In this document: positions 45,350 to 53,963 of the stretch, piece after piece
Layout of the letters: every line of letters starts with the position of its first letter
Numbering within the stretch: position 1 is the stretch's first letter
Assembly (NCBI GenBank): GCA_902778055.1
Contig: CACYWL010000008.1
Coordinates: 1 to 64,000 of the forward strand
From: an uncultured Eubacteriales bacterium
GTDB taxonomy: Bacteria; Bacillota; Clostridia; Christensenellales; Aristaeellaceae
Reading direction: 5' to 3'
DNA: 64,000 bases
Notes under the pieces: generated by a model
Seen by the model: only the letters and a program-made list of their open reading frames with translations
What the model was told of the DNA's origin: nothing
Database searches by the model: none
Position numbers and translations under genes: made by a program

Positions 45350-45378
45350 TTGACAAAGGCGCCTTCGGAGCATAGAAT
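45350..45378 (+). promoter_or_regulatory. purC promoter
   Basis: Perfect TTGACA (45350-45355), 17-bp spacer, TAGAAT (45373-45378), giving a leader of about 60 bases. Confidence 0.8.
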
Positions 45379-45443
45379 ATCGCATTGTTCGGAAATTGGA
45401 TTCCGGACGGATGATGATTTCAATTCGCAGGAGGTTCGTTTCC

Positions 45444-46151
45444 ATGGAAAAGCTGGAGCAGCTGTACGAAGGAAAAGCCAAGAAAGTGTTCGCGACGGAC
45501 GATCCCGACGTGGTGCTGGTTTCCTACAAGGATGACGCGACCGCCTTCAACGGTCTGAAGAAGGGGACCATCGAGGGCAAAGGCGTCATCAACAACCGGA
45601 TGAGCAACTTCCTGATGAAGCTGCTGGAGAAGGACGGCATCCCCACCCATTACATCGAGGAGCTGAACGACCGGGAGACGCTGGTGAAGAAGGTCACCAT
45701 CGTGCCCCTGGAGGTCATCGTGCGCAACGTGGCCGCCGGCAGCCTTTCCAAGCGGCTGGGGGTTCCGGAGGGAACGCCCCTGCGGGAGCCGGTGCTGGAG
45801 TACTGCTACAAGGATGACGCGCTGGGCGATCCGATGGTGAATGAGTACCATATCGCCGCCATGGGCTGGGCGGATGACGAAACCATGGAGAAGATCGCCT
45901 ACTACGCCCTGCGGATCAACGATCTGCTGATTGCCTACTTCAAGGGCGTCCACGTGGATCTGATCGACTTCAAGCTGGAGTTCGGCAAAACCTCCGACGG
46001 AACCCTGGTTCTGGCGGATGAAATCAGCCCGGACACCTGCCGCTTCTGGGACAGCGAAACCCATGAGAAGCTGGACAAGGACCGCTTCCGCCGCGACCTG
46101 GGCGGCGTCGAGGAAGCCTATCAGGAGATGCGCAAGCGCCTGGGCTTCTGA
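45444..46151 (+). CDS. purC: SAICAR synthetase (phosphoribosylaminoimidazole-succinocarboxamide synthase)
   Basis: The start at 45444 ([20 protein letters not shown]) has CAGGAGG eight to twelve bases upstream and leads directly into the conserved YEGKAKK motif; a frame starting at 45396 is rejected. The 235-residue length is normal. Further motifs are [18 protein letters not shown], the conserved [17 protein letters not shown], and the C-terminal LIDFKLEFG and [13 protein letters not shown]. It makes SAICAR from CAIR and aspartate with ATP in purine synthesis. No other pur gene is present, so it is a single gene with its own promoter and terminator. Confidence 0.97.
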   Translation: MEKLEQLYEGKAKKVFATDDPDVVLVSYKDDATAFNGLKKGTIEGKGVINNRMSNFLMKLLEKDGIPTHYIEELNDRETLVKKVTIVPLEVIVRNVAAGSLSKRLGVPEGTPLREPVLEYCYKDDALGDPMVNEYHIAAMGWADDETMEKIAYYALRINDLLIAYFKGVHVDLIDFKLEFGKTSDGTLVLADEISPDTCRFWDSETHEKLDKDRFRRDLGGVEEAYQEMRKRLGF

Positions 46152-46229
46152 GAAATCGGCCGGGCTCCCCGGGCTGCGAAGCCTCAGGGGCAGCCCGCGG
46201 CTTCCCTGCCCTGATCCTGTTTATGAATC

Positions 46230-46260
46230 AGCCCGTCTCTCTTCGGGAGACGGGCTTTTT
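46230..46260 (+). terminator. purC terminator
   Basis: AGCCCGTCTC pairs with GAGACGGGCT around a short loop and is followed by TTTTT, 78 bases past the stop. Confidence 0.85.
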
Positions 46261-46267
46261 GCTGCGC

Positions 46268-46297
46268 AAAAAAAGCTCTCCCGCAATGCGGGAGAGC
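46268..46297 (-). terminator. Terminator after the fucose/arabinose-isomerase-like gene
   Basis: GCTCTCCCGC and GCGGGAGAGC form a perfect 10-bp stem with a three-base loop, followed by TTTTTTT on the minus strand, 49 bases beyond the stop at 46347. Confidence 0.9.
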
Positions 46298-46346
46298 GGA
46301 AAGACCGGAAAAAGTGTTCCATCCTTCCCCGGAATCAGGCTGTTTC

Positions 46347-47822
46347 TCAGGCCCAGGGATTCTCGGTGGGATAGGGCAGGGACTTGGGCTGATTGTACCC
46401 GATGTCCTTCACGCCCAGGAACTTGAACACCTCGAACAGCGTCTTGCCGTGATGTCCGAAGGCCACCGCGCCGTGGTGCGGGAAGCGCTTCTGGATCAGC
46501 ACGTGGCGGTAGAAGCGGCCCATCTCATGGATGGCGAACACGCCGATGCCGCCGAAGCTCTGGGTCGCCACGGGGAGCACCTCGCCCTCGGCGATGTAGG
46601 AGCGCAGGCAGCCCTCGGAGTCGCACTGCAGACGGTAGAAGGTGATTTCACCGGGCGCGATGTCGCCTTCCAGCGTTCCGCGGGTGAAGTCCGGATCGGA
46701 TCCGGCGGGCTCCAGCAGCCGGTGCTGAATCAGCTGATACTTGATCGCCCGGGCGTCGCACATCTTGCAGGCGGGGGTGTTGCCGCAGTGGAAGCCCATG
46801 AAGGTATCCGTCAGCGTATAGTCGAACTTGCCCTTGATCTGCTCTTCCCACATCTTGGCGGGCACCGAGTTGTTGATATCCAGGATCGTCACGGAATCGC
46901 CGGTGATGCAGCTGCCGATGTATTCGGACAGCGCGCCGTAGATATCCACCTCGCAGCTGACCGGAATGCCCCGGGAGGCCAGGCGGGAGTTCACATAGCA
47001 GGGCTCAAAGCCGAACTGCTCCGGGAAGGCGGGCCAGCACTTGTCGGCAAAGGCCACATACTTCCGGGCGCCCTTATGGGCTTCCGCCCAGTCCAGCAGC
47101 GTCAGTTCGAACTGCGCCATCCGCTCCAGCATATCGGGGAAGTAACGGCCTTCGCCCATTTCCTTCGCCATGTCCTCGCAGACCTCGGGAATCCGCTTGT
47201 CTCCGGCATGCGCCTTGTAGCTGACCAGCAGATCCAGCTCGGAGTTCTCCTCGATCTCCACGCCGATCTCGTACAGGCCCTTGATGGGCGCGTTGCAGGC
47301 GAAGAAATCCTGGGGACGGGGTCCGAAGGTAATGATCTTCAGGTTCTGCACGCCGATGATGGCGCGGGAGATCGGCACGAAATCGCAGATCATCTTCGCG
47401 ATGTCCTCGGCGGTGCCCACCGGATACTCCGGAATATAGCCCTTCAGATGGCGCATGCCCAGGTTGTAGGAGCAGTTCAGCATTCCGCAGTACGCATCGC
47501 CCCGGCCGTTGATCAGATCGCCGTCTCCTTCGGCCGCCGCCACGAACATGCAGGGGCCGTCGAAGTTCTTCGCGATCAGGGTTTCAGGCGTTTCGGGACC
47601 GAAGTTGCCCAGGAAGACGACCAGCGCGTTGCAGCCGGCGGCCTTCACATCCTCCACAGCCTTCAGCATGTCCTTCTCGTTTTCCACCGTGACGGGGCAC
47701 TCATAAATCCCGCCCTCGCAGGCCTTCACGATGGCAGCCCGGCGCTTCTCGGACAGGCTGATGATGAAACAGTCGCGGGAAACGGCAATGATGCCCAGCT
47801 TTACCTCAGGGATATTCTGCAT
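46347..47822 (-). CDS. L-fucose / L-arabinose isomerase-type protein
   Basis: The start at 47822 (MQNIPEVKLGIIAVSRDCF) has GGAGGAG upstream; the six-codon extension is rejected. The 491-residue protein has the FucI/AraA-like layout: N-terminal LVVFLGNFGPETPETLI, the middle GDGDLINGRGDAYCGML, and the conserved metal-binding segments EVDIYGALSEYIGS, LDINNSVPAKMWEEQ and GFHCGNTPACKMC. The family interconverts aldose and ketose forms of L-fucose, D-arabinose or L-arabinose with a metal ion. The exact substrate is not clear. It stands alone, with its own promoter and terminator, next to no fucose kinase or aldolase, so a role in sugar salvage is inferred. Confidence 0.85.
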   Translation of the reverse strand: MQNIPEVKLGIIAVSRDCFIISLSEKRRAAIVKACEGGIYECPVTVENEKDMLKAVEDVKAAGCNALVVFLGNFGPETPETLIAKNFDGPCMFVAAAEGDGDLINGRGDAYCGMLNCSYNLGMRHLKGYIPEYPVGTAEDIAKMICDFVPISRAIIGVQNLKIITFGPRPQDFFACNAPIKGLYEIGVEIEENSELDLLVSYKAHAGDKRIPEVCEDMAKEMGEGRYFPDMLERMAQFELTLLDWAEAHKGARKYVAFADKCWPAFPEQFGFEPCYVNSRLASRGIPVSCEVDIYGALSEYIGSCITGDSVTILDINNSVPAKMWEEQIKGKFDYTLTDTFMGFHCGNTPACKMCDARAIKYQLIQHRLLEPAGSDPDFTRGTLEGDIAPGEITFYRLQCDSEGCLRSYIAEGEVLPVATQSFGGIGVFAIHEMGRFYRHVLIQKRFPHHGAVAFGHHGKTLFEVFKFLGVKDIGYNQPKSLPYPTENPWA

Positions 47823-47841
47823 GTCAATCTCCTCCTTCAAT

Positions 47842-47879
47842 TTTCAGGGTTTTCATGATCTATATGAGTTTTCCTGAAA
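47842..47879. promoter_or_regulatory. Imperfect 38-bp palindrome in the isomerase leader
   Basis: Arms TTTCAGG (47842-47848) and CCTGAAA (47873-47879) enclose TTTTCAT...ATGAGTTTT, so the whole element is a dyad centred near 47860. It lies between the promoter and the ribosome site, and could be an operator or an RNA hairpin. Confidence 0.45.
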
Positions 47880-47888
47880 CCTGCCTGA

Positions 47889-47918
47889 ATGATATCACGC
47901 CCGCATTTTGTTAGTCAA
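47889..47918 (-). promoter_or_regulatory. Promoter for the isomerase gene
   Basis: Minus strand TTGACT (47913-47918), 18-bp spacer, TATCAT (47889-47894), about 65 bases before the ATG. Confidence 0.6.
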
Positions 47919-48000
47919 CAGCAACAAGCCGGATTCCCTTCGCATTTCATGCGCTTTGTGCCGGGGCGCGGCATCCCCCTGTCCGCGGCGCGCCGGCAGT

Positions 48001-49506
48001 TCAGAATGCGAAGGGCTCCAGGGGAAGGCCGTTCTCCCCGAAAAGGTTCACGGCGCCGTAATCCGTCCAGGCATAGCGCGCGTGCATGGGATAGTCCACC
48101 CCCTCCGCCGTCAGCGTCAGCTCGTTTCCCTCCAGGGAAGCCGCCGCGGGGGAAAAGGCGCCCTCCGCCCCGGCCAGCTCCAGAAGCGCCGGCGCGCTCC
48201 CGTCCGGGGTCCCGAGCTTCTGATCCGCCCGCAGGATCATCTGTTTTCCCTGAATCCGGCGGGAGATCACCCGGGGCGCTTCCCGCCCCTGCTCTCCGTA
48301 AACGACGCGTTTCGCCAGCTCACAGAGCCGCTCCCCCACCACCCGCTTGTTCGTCGGGTGAATATTGTTGTATTCTCCCTGATCCAGCAGGCAGATCATG
48401 CCCGTGCCGCGGATCCGGTCCCGGGTCCGGCTCTGGGCCAGGCGCAGCGCCGGCCAGGTTCCCGTGTCTCCCCGCCCGTCCTCGGTCCACATGGGCAGCT
48501 GGACAAAGAGGAAGGGGAGGCTTTCGTCTTCAAAGAGCCCGCGCCAGCGGATGATCAGGCCGGACATCAGCTTATCGTATTCGGATTCCGTGCCCGTGGC
48601 GTCCGTCTCCCCCTGATAGTACAGGATGCCGCTCAGGCTCACCGGCGCCAGGGGGGCAATCATCGTCCCGACGAGTCCGGCCGGCCGGAAGGGGGATTCC
48701 GGTCCCAGCGGGGGCTCCCAGGGAAAGGGCCCCAGGGCGGCCTCCAGCTCGCTCCAGAGACAGTCCGGCCGCTCCGCCCGCATTCTGTCCGCGGCCAGGT
48801 TCCAGCTGCGCTGCCTTTCCTCAAAGTCCCGGACCTGCTCCCTGTACCGCTCCGCGGAGATCCCTTCCGTCCTCTGCCGGTACTGCTCCAAATAACGCGT
48901 GCCCTCGGCCGTCTCCCGCAGCCATTCCTCCGTCATCCAGCAGGAAATGGAGGTGCCGCCCCAGTAGCTGTCGATGATTCCCACCGGCACGTCCAGCTCC
49001 TCCTGCAGCTTCACGGCAAAGAAATAGGCCGCGGCGCTCATGTCCTTTCCCGTGCCCGGACGGATCTCCTCCCAGCGGGCCTTCGCCCAGGCCGCGTCCC
49101 TCTTTTCGCCGAAGCAGGCGCACTTCGGCACATTGAAGTACCGCACCAGGGGATGGCTGTGCTCTTTGATCAGGCCGATTCCCTCGTCCGCGTTCTGCAG
49201 CTCCAGCTCCATGTTGCTCTGTCCCCCGGCGAGAAAGACCTCGCCGATGCACAGATCCGCCGCCTCCAGGCTTTCCCGTCCGTCGGTTACGCGCAGAGCG
49301 CATCCCGTTCCGGCCTCCTGCGGCGGCAGAAGAATCAGGAATTTCCCGCCGGCGGCCTTCCCTTCTCCCTCGGTCAGCAGCGTACCTCCGCCGTCCCGCA
49401 GCTCGCAGCGCACCCGGGCGCCGTCCTCCGCCTCTCCGAAAATCCGCAGCTCCTTCCGGCGGCACAGCACCGCGCCGTCTGCAAACAGGGGGGATAATTT
49501 CAGCAT
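48001..49506 (-). CDS. SGNH acetylesterase (sialate O-acetylesterase family), probable mannan deacetylase
   Basis: The 501-residue protein has the SASA/SGNH layout: the nucleophile Ser in LAGGQSNMELEL (about 93), the oxyanion Gly/Asn region GIIDSYWGGTSISCW (about 182), the ILYYQGETDA block and the catalytic Asp/His in DQGEYNNIHPTNKRVVGE. It has no signal peptide, so it works in the cytosol. Family members annotated as sialate esterases often deacetylate plant polysaccharide fragments. It lies just before the mannan phosphorylase genes, so removal of acetyl groups from imported mannooligosaccharides is the likely role. No sialic-acid genes are seen. A terminator (49612-49641) separates it from the GH130 gene, so it may have a separate promoter. 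Confidence 0.85.
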   Translation of the reverse strand: MLKLSPLFADGAVLCRRKELRIFGEAEDGARVRCELRDGGGTLLTEGEGKAAGGKFLILLPPQEAGTGCALRVTDGRESLEAADLCIGEVFLAGGQSNMELELQNADEGIGLIKEHSHPLVRYFNVPKCACFGEKRDAAWAKARWEEIRPGTGKDMSAAAYFFAVKLQEELDVPVGIIDSYWGGTSISCWMTEEWLRETAEGTRYLEQYRQRTEGISAERYREQVRDFEERQRSWNLAADRMRAERPDCLWSELEAALGPFPWEPPLGPESPFRPAGLVGTMIAPLAPVSLSGILYYQGETDATGTESEYDKLMSGLIIRWRGLFEDESLPFLFVQLPMWTEDGRGDTGTWPALRLAQSRTRDRIRGTGMICLLDQGEYNNIHPTNKRVVGERLCELAKRVVYGEQGREAPRVISRRIQGKQMILRADQKLGTPDGSAPALLELAGAEGAFSPAAASLEGNELTLTAEGVDYPMHARYAWTDYGAVNLFGENGLPLEPFAF

Positions 49507-49611
49507 TTCCTTTTCTCTCCGTTCCGTTTCTCGTTTTTTGTTCCCTTTTCCCGGCCGGTTTCTTTTCCGCCGGATATCATATCACAGAGCGCCCGCTCCC
49601 GTCCATGCAGG

Positions 49612-49641
49612 AAAAAAGGGCCCTTCCGGTTCGAAGGGCCC
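49612..49641 (-). terminator. Terminator after the mannan ABC/GH130 operon
   Basis: GGGCCCTT pairs with AAGGGCCC around a short loop and is followed by TTTTTT on the minus strand, 26 bases past the stop of the GH130_1 gene. Confidence 0.85.
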
Positions 49642-49667
49642 CGTTCGCTTTCATTCAGCGGAGGTGT

Positions 49668-50840
49668 TCAGCGCTTTCCCAGAAAGGCCAGGTTGCGCTC
49701 AATCAGCTCCAGACGCTGCTTTACGCAGTCCACGGAGCGCAGGGCATCCTCCGGCGTATGGAACACATAGTCGATGAGACGCTCCGTGTCCATCTCCGCC
49801 ACATGCATTCTCGTGTCGGAGGAGGCATAGTAGAGGTACACCTTTCCGTTCTCCTCGATGGCGCCATTGGTAAAGACCACGTTGCTCACATCGCCGACCC
49901 GTTCCCTTCCCAGGGGTCCGAGCAGCATGCCGCCGGGCTCCGCGATCACTCTGGAGGGATCCTTCAGGTCCGTCGCAAAGGCATACAGCACGTACCGCAG
50001 GCCGGCCGCCGTGTTCCGGACGCCGTGGGCCAGATGAATCCATCCCTTTTCGGTTTTGATCGGCACGGCCCCCGCCCCGTTCTTGCTCTCGGTCACGGTA
50101 TGGTACCGGCGGCGGCTGATGATCTTCTCCTCGTCGATGACGGGGTGCGTGATATCCTCACACAGCCCGAAACCGATGCCCCCGCCGCTGCCGGTCTCGA
50201 TGAAGTCGTCCATCGGCCGTGTGTAGAACGCGTACTTGCCGTCCACGAATTCCGGATGCAGGGCCACGTTCCGCTGCTGCGGGGAACGCAGGGTCTTCAG
50301 GTTCGGCAGCCGCTCCCAGGTCTCCAGATCCTTCGTCCGGGCGATGCCCGCCGCGGCCACCGCCGCGGACAGATCCGGGTTCTTCGGGTCCTTGCTCTCG
50401 GAGCAGAACACGCCGTAGATCCACCCGTCCTCATGCCTGGTCAGCCGCATGTCATAGACGTTGGTTTCCTCCTTCTCCGTGTCCGGCAGCAGGATCGGCC
50501 GGTCCCGGAAGCGGAAGCCCTCGGTGGGCCGGTCGCTTTCCGCCACGGCGAAGAAGCTCTTCCGGTCCATGCCCTCGACCCGGACCACCAGGCAGTACCG
50601 GTCTCCCATTTTGATCGCGCCGCTGTTCAGGGTCGCGTTGACTCCCAGCCGCTGCATCATGAAGGGATTGGTTTCCGGATTCGCGTCGTACATCCAGAAG
50701 GGCGGGATGTGCTCCCGGGTCAGCACCGGATTGCGGTATCGGACATAGAGCCCGTTGTAGAAATGCTCATCCACCGGATTGGGCCGGGAGAGCAGGCGCT
50801 CGTAGGCCTCCATCAGGGAATCAAAGCTGCGTGTGCGCAT
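49668..50840 (-). CDS. GH130_1 4-O-beta-mannosyl-glucose phosphorylase
   Basis: The start is taken at 50840 because AGAGGAAG lies nine bases upstream; an ATG two codons earlier sits directly on that site. The 390-residue protein matches GH130 subfamily 1: [18 protein letters not shown], the catalytic Asp in [13 protein letters not shown] (about residue 130), [15 protein letters not shown] and [23 protein letters not shown]. The enzyme splits mannosyl-glucose with phosphate to mannose-1-phosphate and glucose. This fits the 2-epimerase (56512-57672), which makes mannosyl-glucose from mannobiose. It lies 82 bases past the second GH130 gene and ends the importer operon. Confidence 0.92.
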   Translation of the reverse strand: MRTRSFDSLMEAYERLLSRPNPVDEHFYNGLYVRYRNPVLTREHIPPFWMYDANPETNPFMMQRLGVNATLNSGAIKMGDRYCLVVRVEGMDRKSFFAVAESDRPTEGFRFRDRPILLPDTEKEETNVYDMRLTRHEDGWIYGVFCSESKDPKNPDLSAAVAAAGIARTKDLETWERLPNLKTLRSPQQRNVALHPEFVDGKYAFYTRPMDDFIETGSGGGIGFGLCEDITHPVIDEEKIISRRRYHTVTESKNGAGAVPIKTEKGWIHLAHGVRNTAAGLRYVLYAFATDLKDPSRVIAEPGGMLLGPLGRERVGDVSNVVFTNGAIEENGKVYLYYASSDTRMHVAEMDTERLIDYVFHTPEDALRSVDCVKQRLELIERNLAFLGKR

Positions 50841-50922
50841 GTTCATCTTCCTCTTTTCTGCAGACCGTCCCGGAGCCCTCCGGAGCGGTTCGGTGATCTG
50901 GAACGGCGGCCGTCCTCAGGGC

Positions 50923-51954
50923 TCAGTAGTGATGGACGGCTTCCCCGTCGCCGGGATTCAGGACGCTGTGCTCCTTGATGTAGCGAACCACCTCGTCCGC
51001 CTTCGTGAAAGCCAGGCCCACATGGGTGTCCGCGCATCCGTAATAGATGGCGATCCGTCCCGTCGTCTCATCCTGCAGCGTCGCGCAGGGGAAGACCACG
51101 TTGGGCACGAAGCCCGTCACCTCGTAGGGCTCCTCGGGCGTCAGCAGATAGTTCTCGCAGCGGTAAAGCACGCGGCTGGGCTCATCGATGTCCAGGATCG
51201 CGCCGCCCATGGAGTACACAAAGCCGTTGCAGGTGCTGGAAACGCCGTGGTAGAACATCAGCCAGCCCTCGGTGGTCTCAATCGGGGCCGCGCCGCCGCC
51301 GATCTTGACGCTCTCCCACCATTCATGCCCCCGGCCCATGACGTGCCGGTGCTTGCCCCAGTAGACCATGTCCGGGCTCTCGGACAGGAAGATGTCTCCG
51401 AAGGGCGTATGCCCGCTGTCGGAGGGGCGGGACAGCAGCTTGTACATGCCGCCCACCCGGCGGGGGAACAGCACCGCGTTCCGGTTGAAGGGGATGAAGG
51501 GATTCTCCACCCGGACAAAGGTCTTGAAATCCTTCGTCTTGGCCATGCCGATGGCGGCGCCGAAGAAATCCGTGCACCAGATAATATAGTAGGTATCCTC
51601 CACCTTCACCAGCCGGGGATCGTAGGCATAATGGGGAAGCATGGGCTCGCCCTTCTCATCCGTGAAGGGCACCTTCTCCCGCTCCACCTCCCAGTGGATG
51701 CCGTCCTTCGAGTGGCCCAGGTACACATGGGGAATGCCATTGACCTGCTCCCCCCGGAGCACGGCGATGAAGCCGTCCTCCCAGGGCGCCACGGCGCTGT
51801 TGAAGATCCGGGCGATCTCCGGGGTGGGGTTCCGGCCCAGGATCGGGTTTTCCGAGTAGCGCCAGACCGGCGCCGCCGTCTTCAGATCGGCAGGCTTCTC
51901 CTGCCAGGGAATGTTGGGCAGATTGCCCGCGTTGATGATTTTGATTTCAGCCAT
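50923..51954 (-). CDS. GH130_2 beta-1,4-mannooligosaccharide phosphorylase
   Basis: The start at 51954 (MAEIKIINAGNLPNIPW) has AAGGAGG upstream; the seven-codon extension is rejected. The 343-residue protein has the GH130 five-blade pattern, with the catalytic Asp in YAYDPRLVKVED (about 110), GRNPTPEIARIFNSA at the N-terminus, GAAPIETTEGWLMFYHG and VVFPCATLQDETTGRIAIYYGCADTHVGLA. Members of subfamily 2 phosphorolyse mannooligosaccharides to mannose-1-phosphate. It and GH130_1 form the usual pair seen in Ruminococcus-type mannan pathways. It follows the permease genes closely. Confidence 0.92.
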   Translation of the reverse strand: MAEIKIINAGNLPNIPWQEKPADLKTAAPVWRYSENPILGRNPTPEIARIFNSAVAPWEDGFIAVLRGEQVNGIPHVYLGHSKDGIHWEVEREKVPFTDEKGEPMLPHYAYDPRLVKVEDTYYIIWCTDFFGAAIGMAKTKDFKTFVRVENPFIPFNRNAVLFPRRVGGMYKLLSRPSDSGHTPFGDIFLSESPDMVYWGKHRHVMGRGHEWWESVKIGGGAAPIETTEGWLMFYHGVSSTCNGFVYSMGGAILDIDEPSRVLYRCENYLLTPEEPYEVTGFVPNVVFPCATLQDETTGRIAIYYGCADTHVGLAFTKADEVVRYIKEHSVLNPGDGEAVHHY

Positions 51955-52009
51955 GACAGCTTCCTCCTTGTCCATCCGTTCTGATCCTCCGCCGGAGGCG
52001 GGGAGCCTT

Positions 52010-52885
52010 TTATCCCTTGACGGAGCCGCTGGCCAGTCCCGCGTAGACCTGCTTCTGGAAGATCAGGAACACGATCAGCGAGGGGATCAGGGTCAGCAGC
52101 ACGCCGGCGCAGATAATGTTGTAGGAGCTCTTGAAGGGTCCGGAGAAGGAATACAGCGCCGTGGAAATCGTCCGCCAGGTGTTGGACTGCAGATACAGGT
52201 TGGCGTTGTAATACTCATTGTACACTCCGACGCCCTTCAGCACGGCCACGGTGATGATGGCCGGCTTGGTCAGCGGCAGCAGAATCTTGAAGAACACGCC
52301 GAAATAGGTGCATCCTTCCAGCACGGCACTCTCATCCAGCGCGCCGTCCAGGTTCTCGAAATACTGCAGGAAAATATAGATCGAAATGACATCCGTGCCG
52401 CTCATGAGGATCATGTAGCCGACGATGGAGTTCAGGAATCCCAGCTGCCGCATGATGTCGTAGGTCGTGACCTGCATCGCGATGCCGGGAATCAGCGTGG
52501 CGATCATGAACAGGTTCCGGATCAGGCCGTTTCCCGGAAAGCGGAAGCGGTTCAGCACATAGGCCAGCATGGAGCCCATCATGACGGAAACCACCACGAC
52601 CACCACGACCACCGAGGCCGAGGTCAGGAAGGCCCGCAGCATCTCTCCGTCCACCCAGACCTGACGGTAGTTTTCAAAGTTCAGCCAGTTCCGGGGAAGG
52701 TCCATGGCGTTGGAGGTAGCATATTCCTCCGCGGTCTTGAAGGAGGTGGTGAAGGAGGAGACAATGGGCAGCAGCGCAATGAAGCACGCCAGCAGCAGCG
52801 CCAGATACTCCAGGGTTTTGATGACCGTCCGCTGCACCCGGGCGGCGGTGTTGGTCGTGCGCACAGCCATGGTCGTATTGGACAT
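52010..52885 (-). CDS. Carbohydrate ABC permease, MalG type (mannan oligosaccharide importer)
   Basis: The start at 52885 (MSNTTMAVRTTNTAARVQ) has GGGGGAG upstream and leaves 17 bases after the preceding permease stop. The 291-residue protein has six predicted helices, the LIVFLIFQKQVYAGLASGSVKG C-terminus shared by MalG-type permeases, and the coupling loop (ALDESAVLEGCTYFGVFFKI, about 190). It pairs with the 52903 permease to import mannooligosaccharides; the shared ATPase is encoded elsewhere. Confidence 0.92.
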   Translation of the reverse strand: MSNTTMAVRTTNTAARVQRTVIKTLEYLALLLACFIALLPIVSSFTTSFKTAEEYATSNAMDLPRNWLNFENYRQVWVDGEMLRAFLTSASVVVVVVVVSVMMGSMLAYVLNRFRFPGNGLIRNLFMIATLIPGIAMQVTTYDIMRQLGFLNSIVGYMILMSGTDVISIYIFLQYFENLDGALDESAVLEGCTYFGVFFKILLPLTKPAIITVAVLKGVGVYNEYYNANLYLQSNTWRTISTALYSFSGPFKSSYNIICAGVLLTLIPSLIVFLIFQKQVYAGLASGSVKG

Positions 52886-52902
52886 ATTCCGCTCCCCCTT
52901 TC

Positions 52903-53865
52903 TCACCACAGCGCCTTGGCCTTGTTGGCCTTGGCGTTGAAGGTATTCTCCGAGTCCTTCATCACATAGCGGAAGAACAGCCGCTGCAGCACCGTAAAGA
53001 TCAGGATCAGCGCCATCAGCACCATGGCCATGGCGCAGGCCTGCCCGACCTTCTGGGACACATGGGCCATCTGGTGAATCTTGATGAAGAAGGTCGCCGT
53101 ACCGTTGGCGCCCATGCTGCCGACCACGTAGGCCGGTTCAAAGGCGGAAAGGGATCCGGTGATCGAAAGGATCAGATTCAGCATGAACACGGTCTTGATG
53201 CCCGGCAGAATGATGGCCTTGAACTGCTGCCAGCGGTTCGCCCCGTCGATGGTGGCCGCCTCGTACAGGGTGGGATCGATGGAGGCGATGGCGCCGATGA
53301 ACAGCACCATGTTCTGCCCGCAATACTTCCACACGCTGGTGAACACCAGGCTCCAGTTATTGACGCTCTGGTCCCGCAGCCAGTAGGGCAGGCTGTCCAG
53401 GCTGAACCCGATGGCCTGCAGAACGCTGTCCAACACAAACCCGCGGGTGTAGAAATACTTGAAGATGTATCCGATGGCAATGCCGTTCACCAGGAAGGGG
53501 AAGAACAGGATCGCCTTGTACACGCCGCCGCCCCGGATTCTTTCCAGGCTCAGGATGGAGGCAAAGAACAGCGCCAGCGCCAGCTGCACCACCGCGCCGG
53601 CCATGTAGTAAAGGCTCAGCAGCATCGCGCCCACATACTCGGATTTGGAGAAGACGCGCAGATAGTTGTCCAGCCCGACGAAGCCCTTGTTCTTGGTGTA
53701 GCTCATGTTGTAGAAGCTGAACTGAATCATCTTCACAAAGGGCACATAGGTAAACAGTATCAGCAGGAACAGCGGAACCACGGCGAACGCCACAATCACC
53801 GCCACCTTCTGCCAGTTGATCCGCTTCCTGCGCAGATCGGGTTGCACCGTACTGGTCATGCTCAT
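52903..53865 (-). CDS. Carbohydrate ABC permease, MalF type (mannan oligosaccharide importer)
   Basis: The start at 53865 (MSMTSTVQPDLRRKRINWQK) has GGAAGG upstream; a longer frame with an N-terminal extension is rejected. The 320-residue protein has six predicted helices and the MalF coupling loop with the TLYEAATIDGANRWQQFKAI segment (about 215). It forms the membrane pore with the 52010 permease. It lies 98 bases after the binding protein gene. Confidence 0.92.
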   Translation of the reverse strand: MSMTSTVQPDLRRKRINWQKVAVIVAFAVVPLFLLILFTYVPFVKMIQFSFYNMSYTKNKGFVGLDNYLRVFSKSEYVGAMLLSLYYMAGAVVQLALALFFASILSLERIRGGGVYKAILFFPFLVNGIAIGYIFKYFYTRGFVLDSVLQAIGFSLDSLPYWLRDQSVNNWSLVFTSVWKYCGQNMVLFIGAIASIDPTLYEAATIDGANRWQQFKAIILPGIKTVFMLNLILSITGSLSAFEPAYVVGSMGANGTATFFIKIHQMAHVSQKVGQACAMAMVLMALILIFTVLQRLFFRYVMKDSENTFNAKANKAKALW

Positions 53866-53963
53866 CGCCTTCCTTCCCTGATGACTTTTGAAAAAAGCGG
53901 CGGAGCCAGGAGCATATTCCATGGCCCCGCCGCATGGGGGTTTTCAGGACAGAGTCCCTTGAA

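Larger units (their letters stand above)
45121..45443. other. Divergent promoter region, 323 bp
   Basis: It holds the promoters of the diguanylate-cyclase gene (minus) and purC (plus). Between them is an inverted repeat CGAATAA (45244-45250) / TTATTCG (45271-45277) followed on the plus strand by TTTTTT, of unclear role. The rest is AT-rich with no coding signal. Confidence 0.6.

Noticed and set aside
48001..49506. A sialic-acid catabolism role
   Set aside because: There is no sialic-acid transporter, lyase or kinase nearby; the context is mannan-oligosaccharide breakdown.
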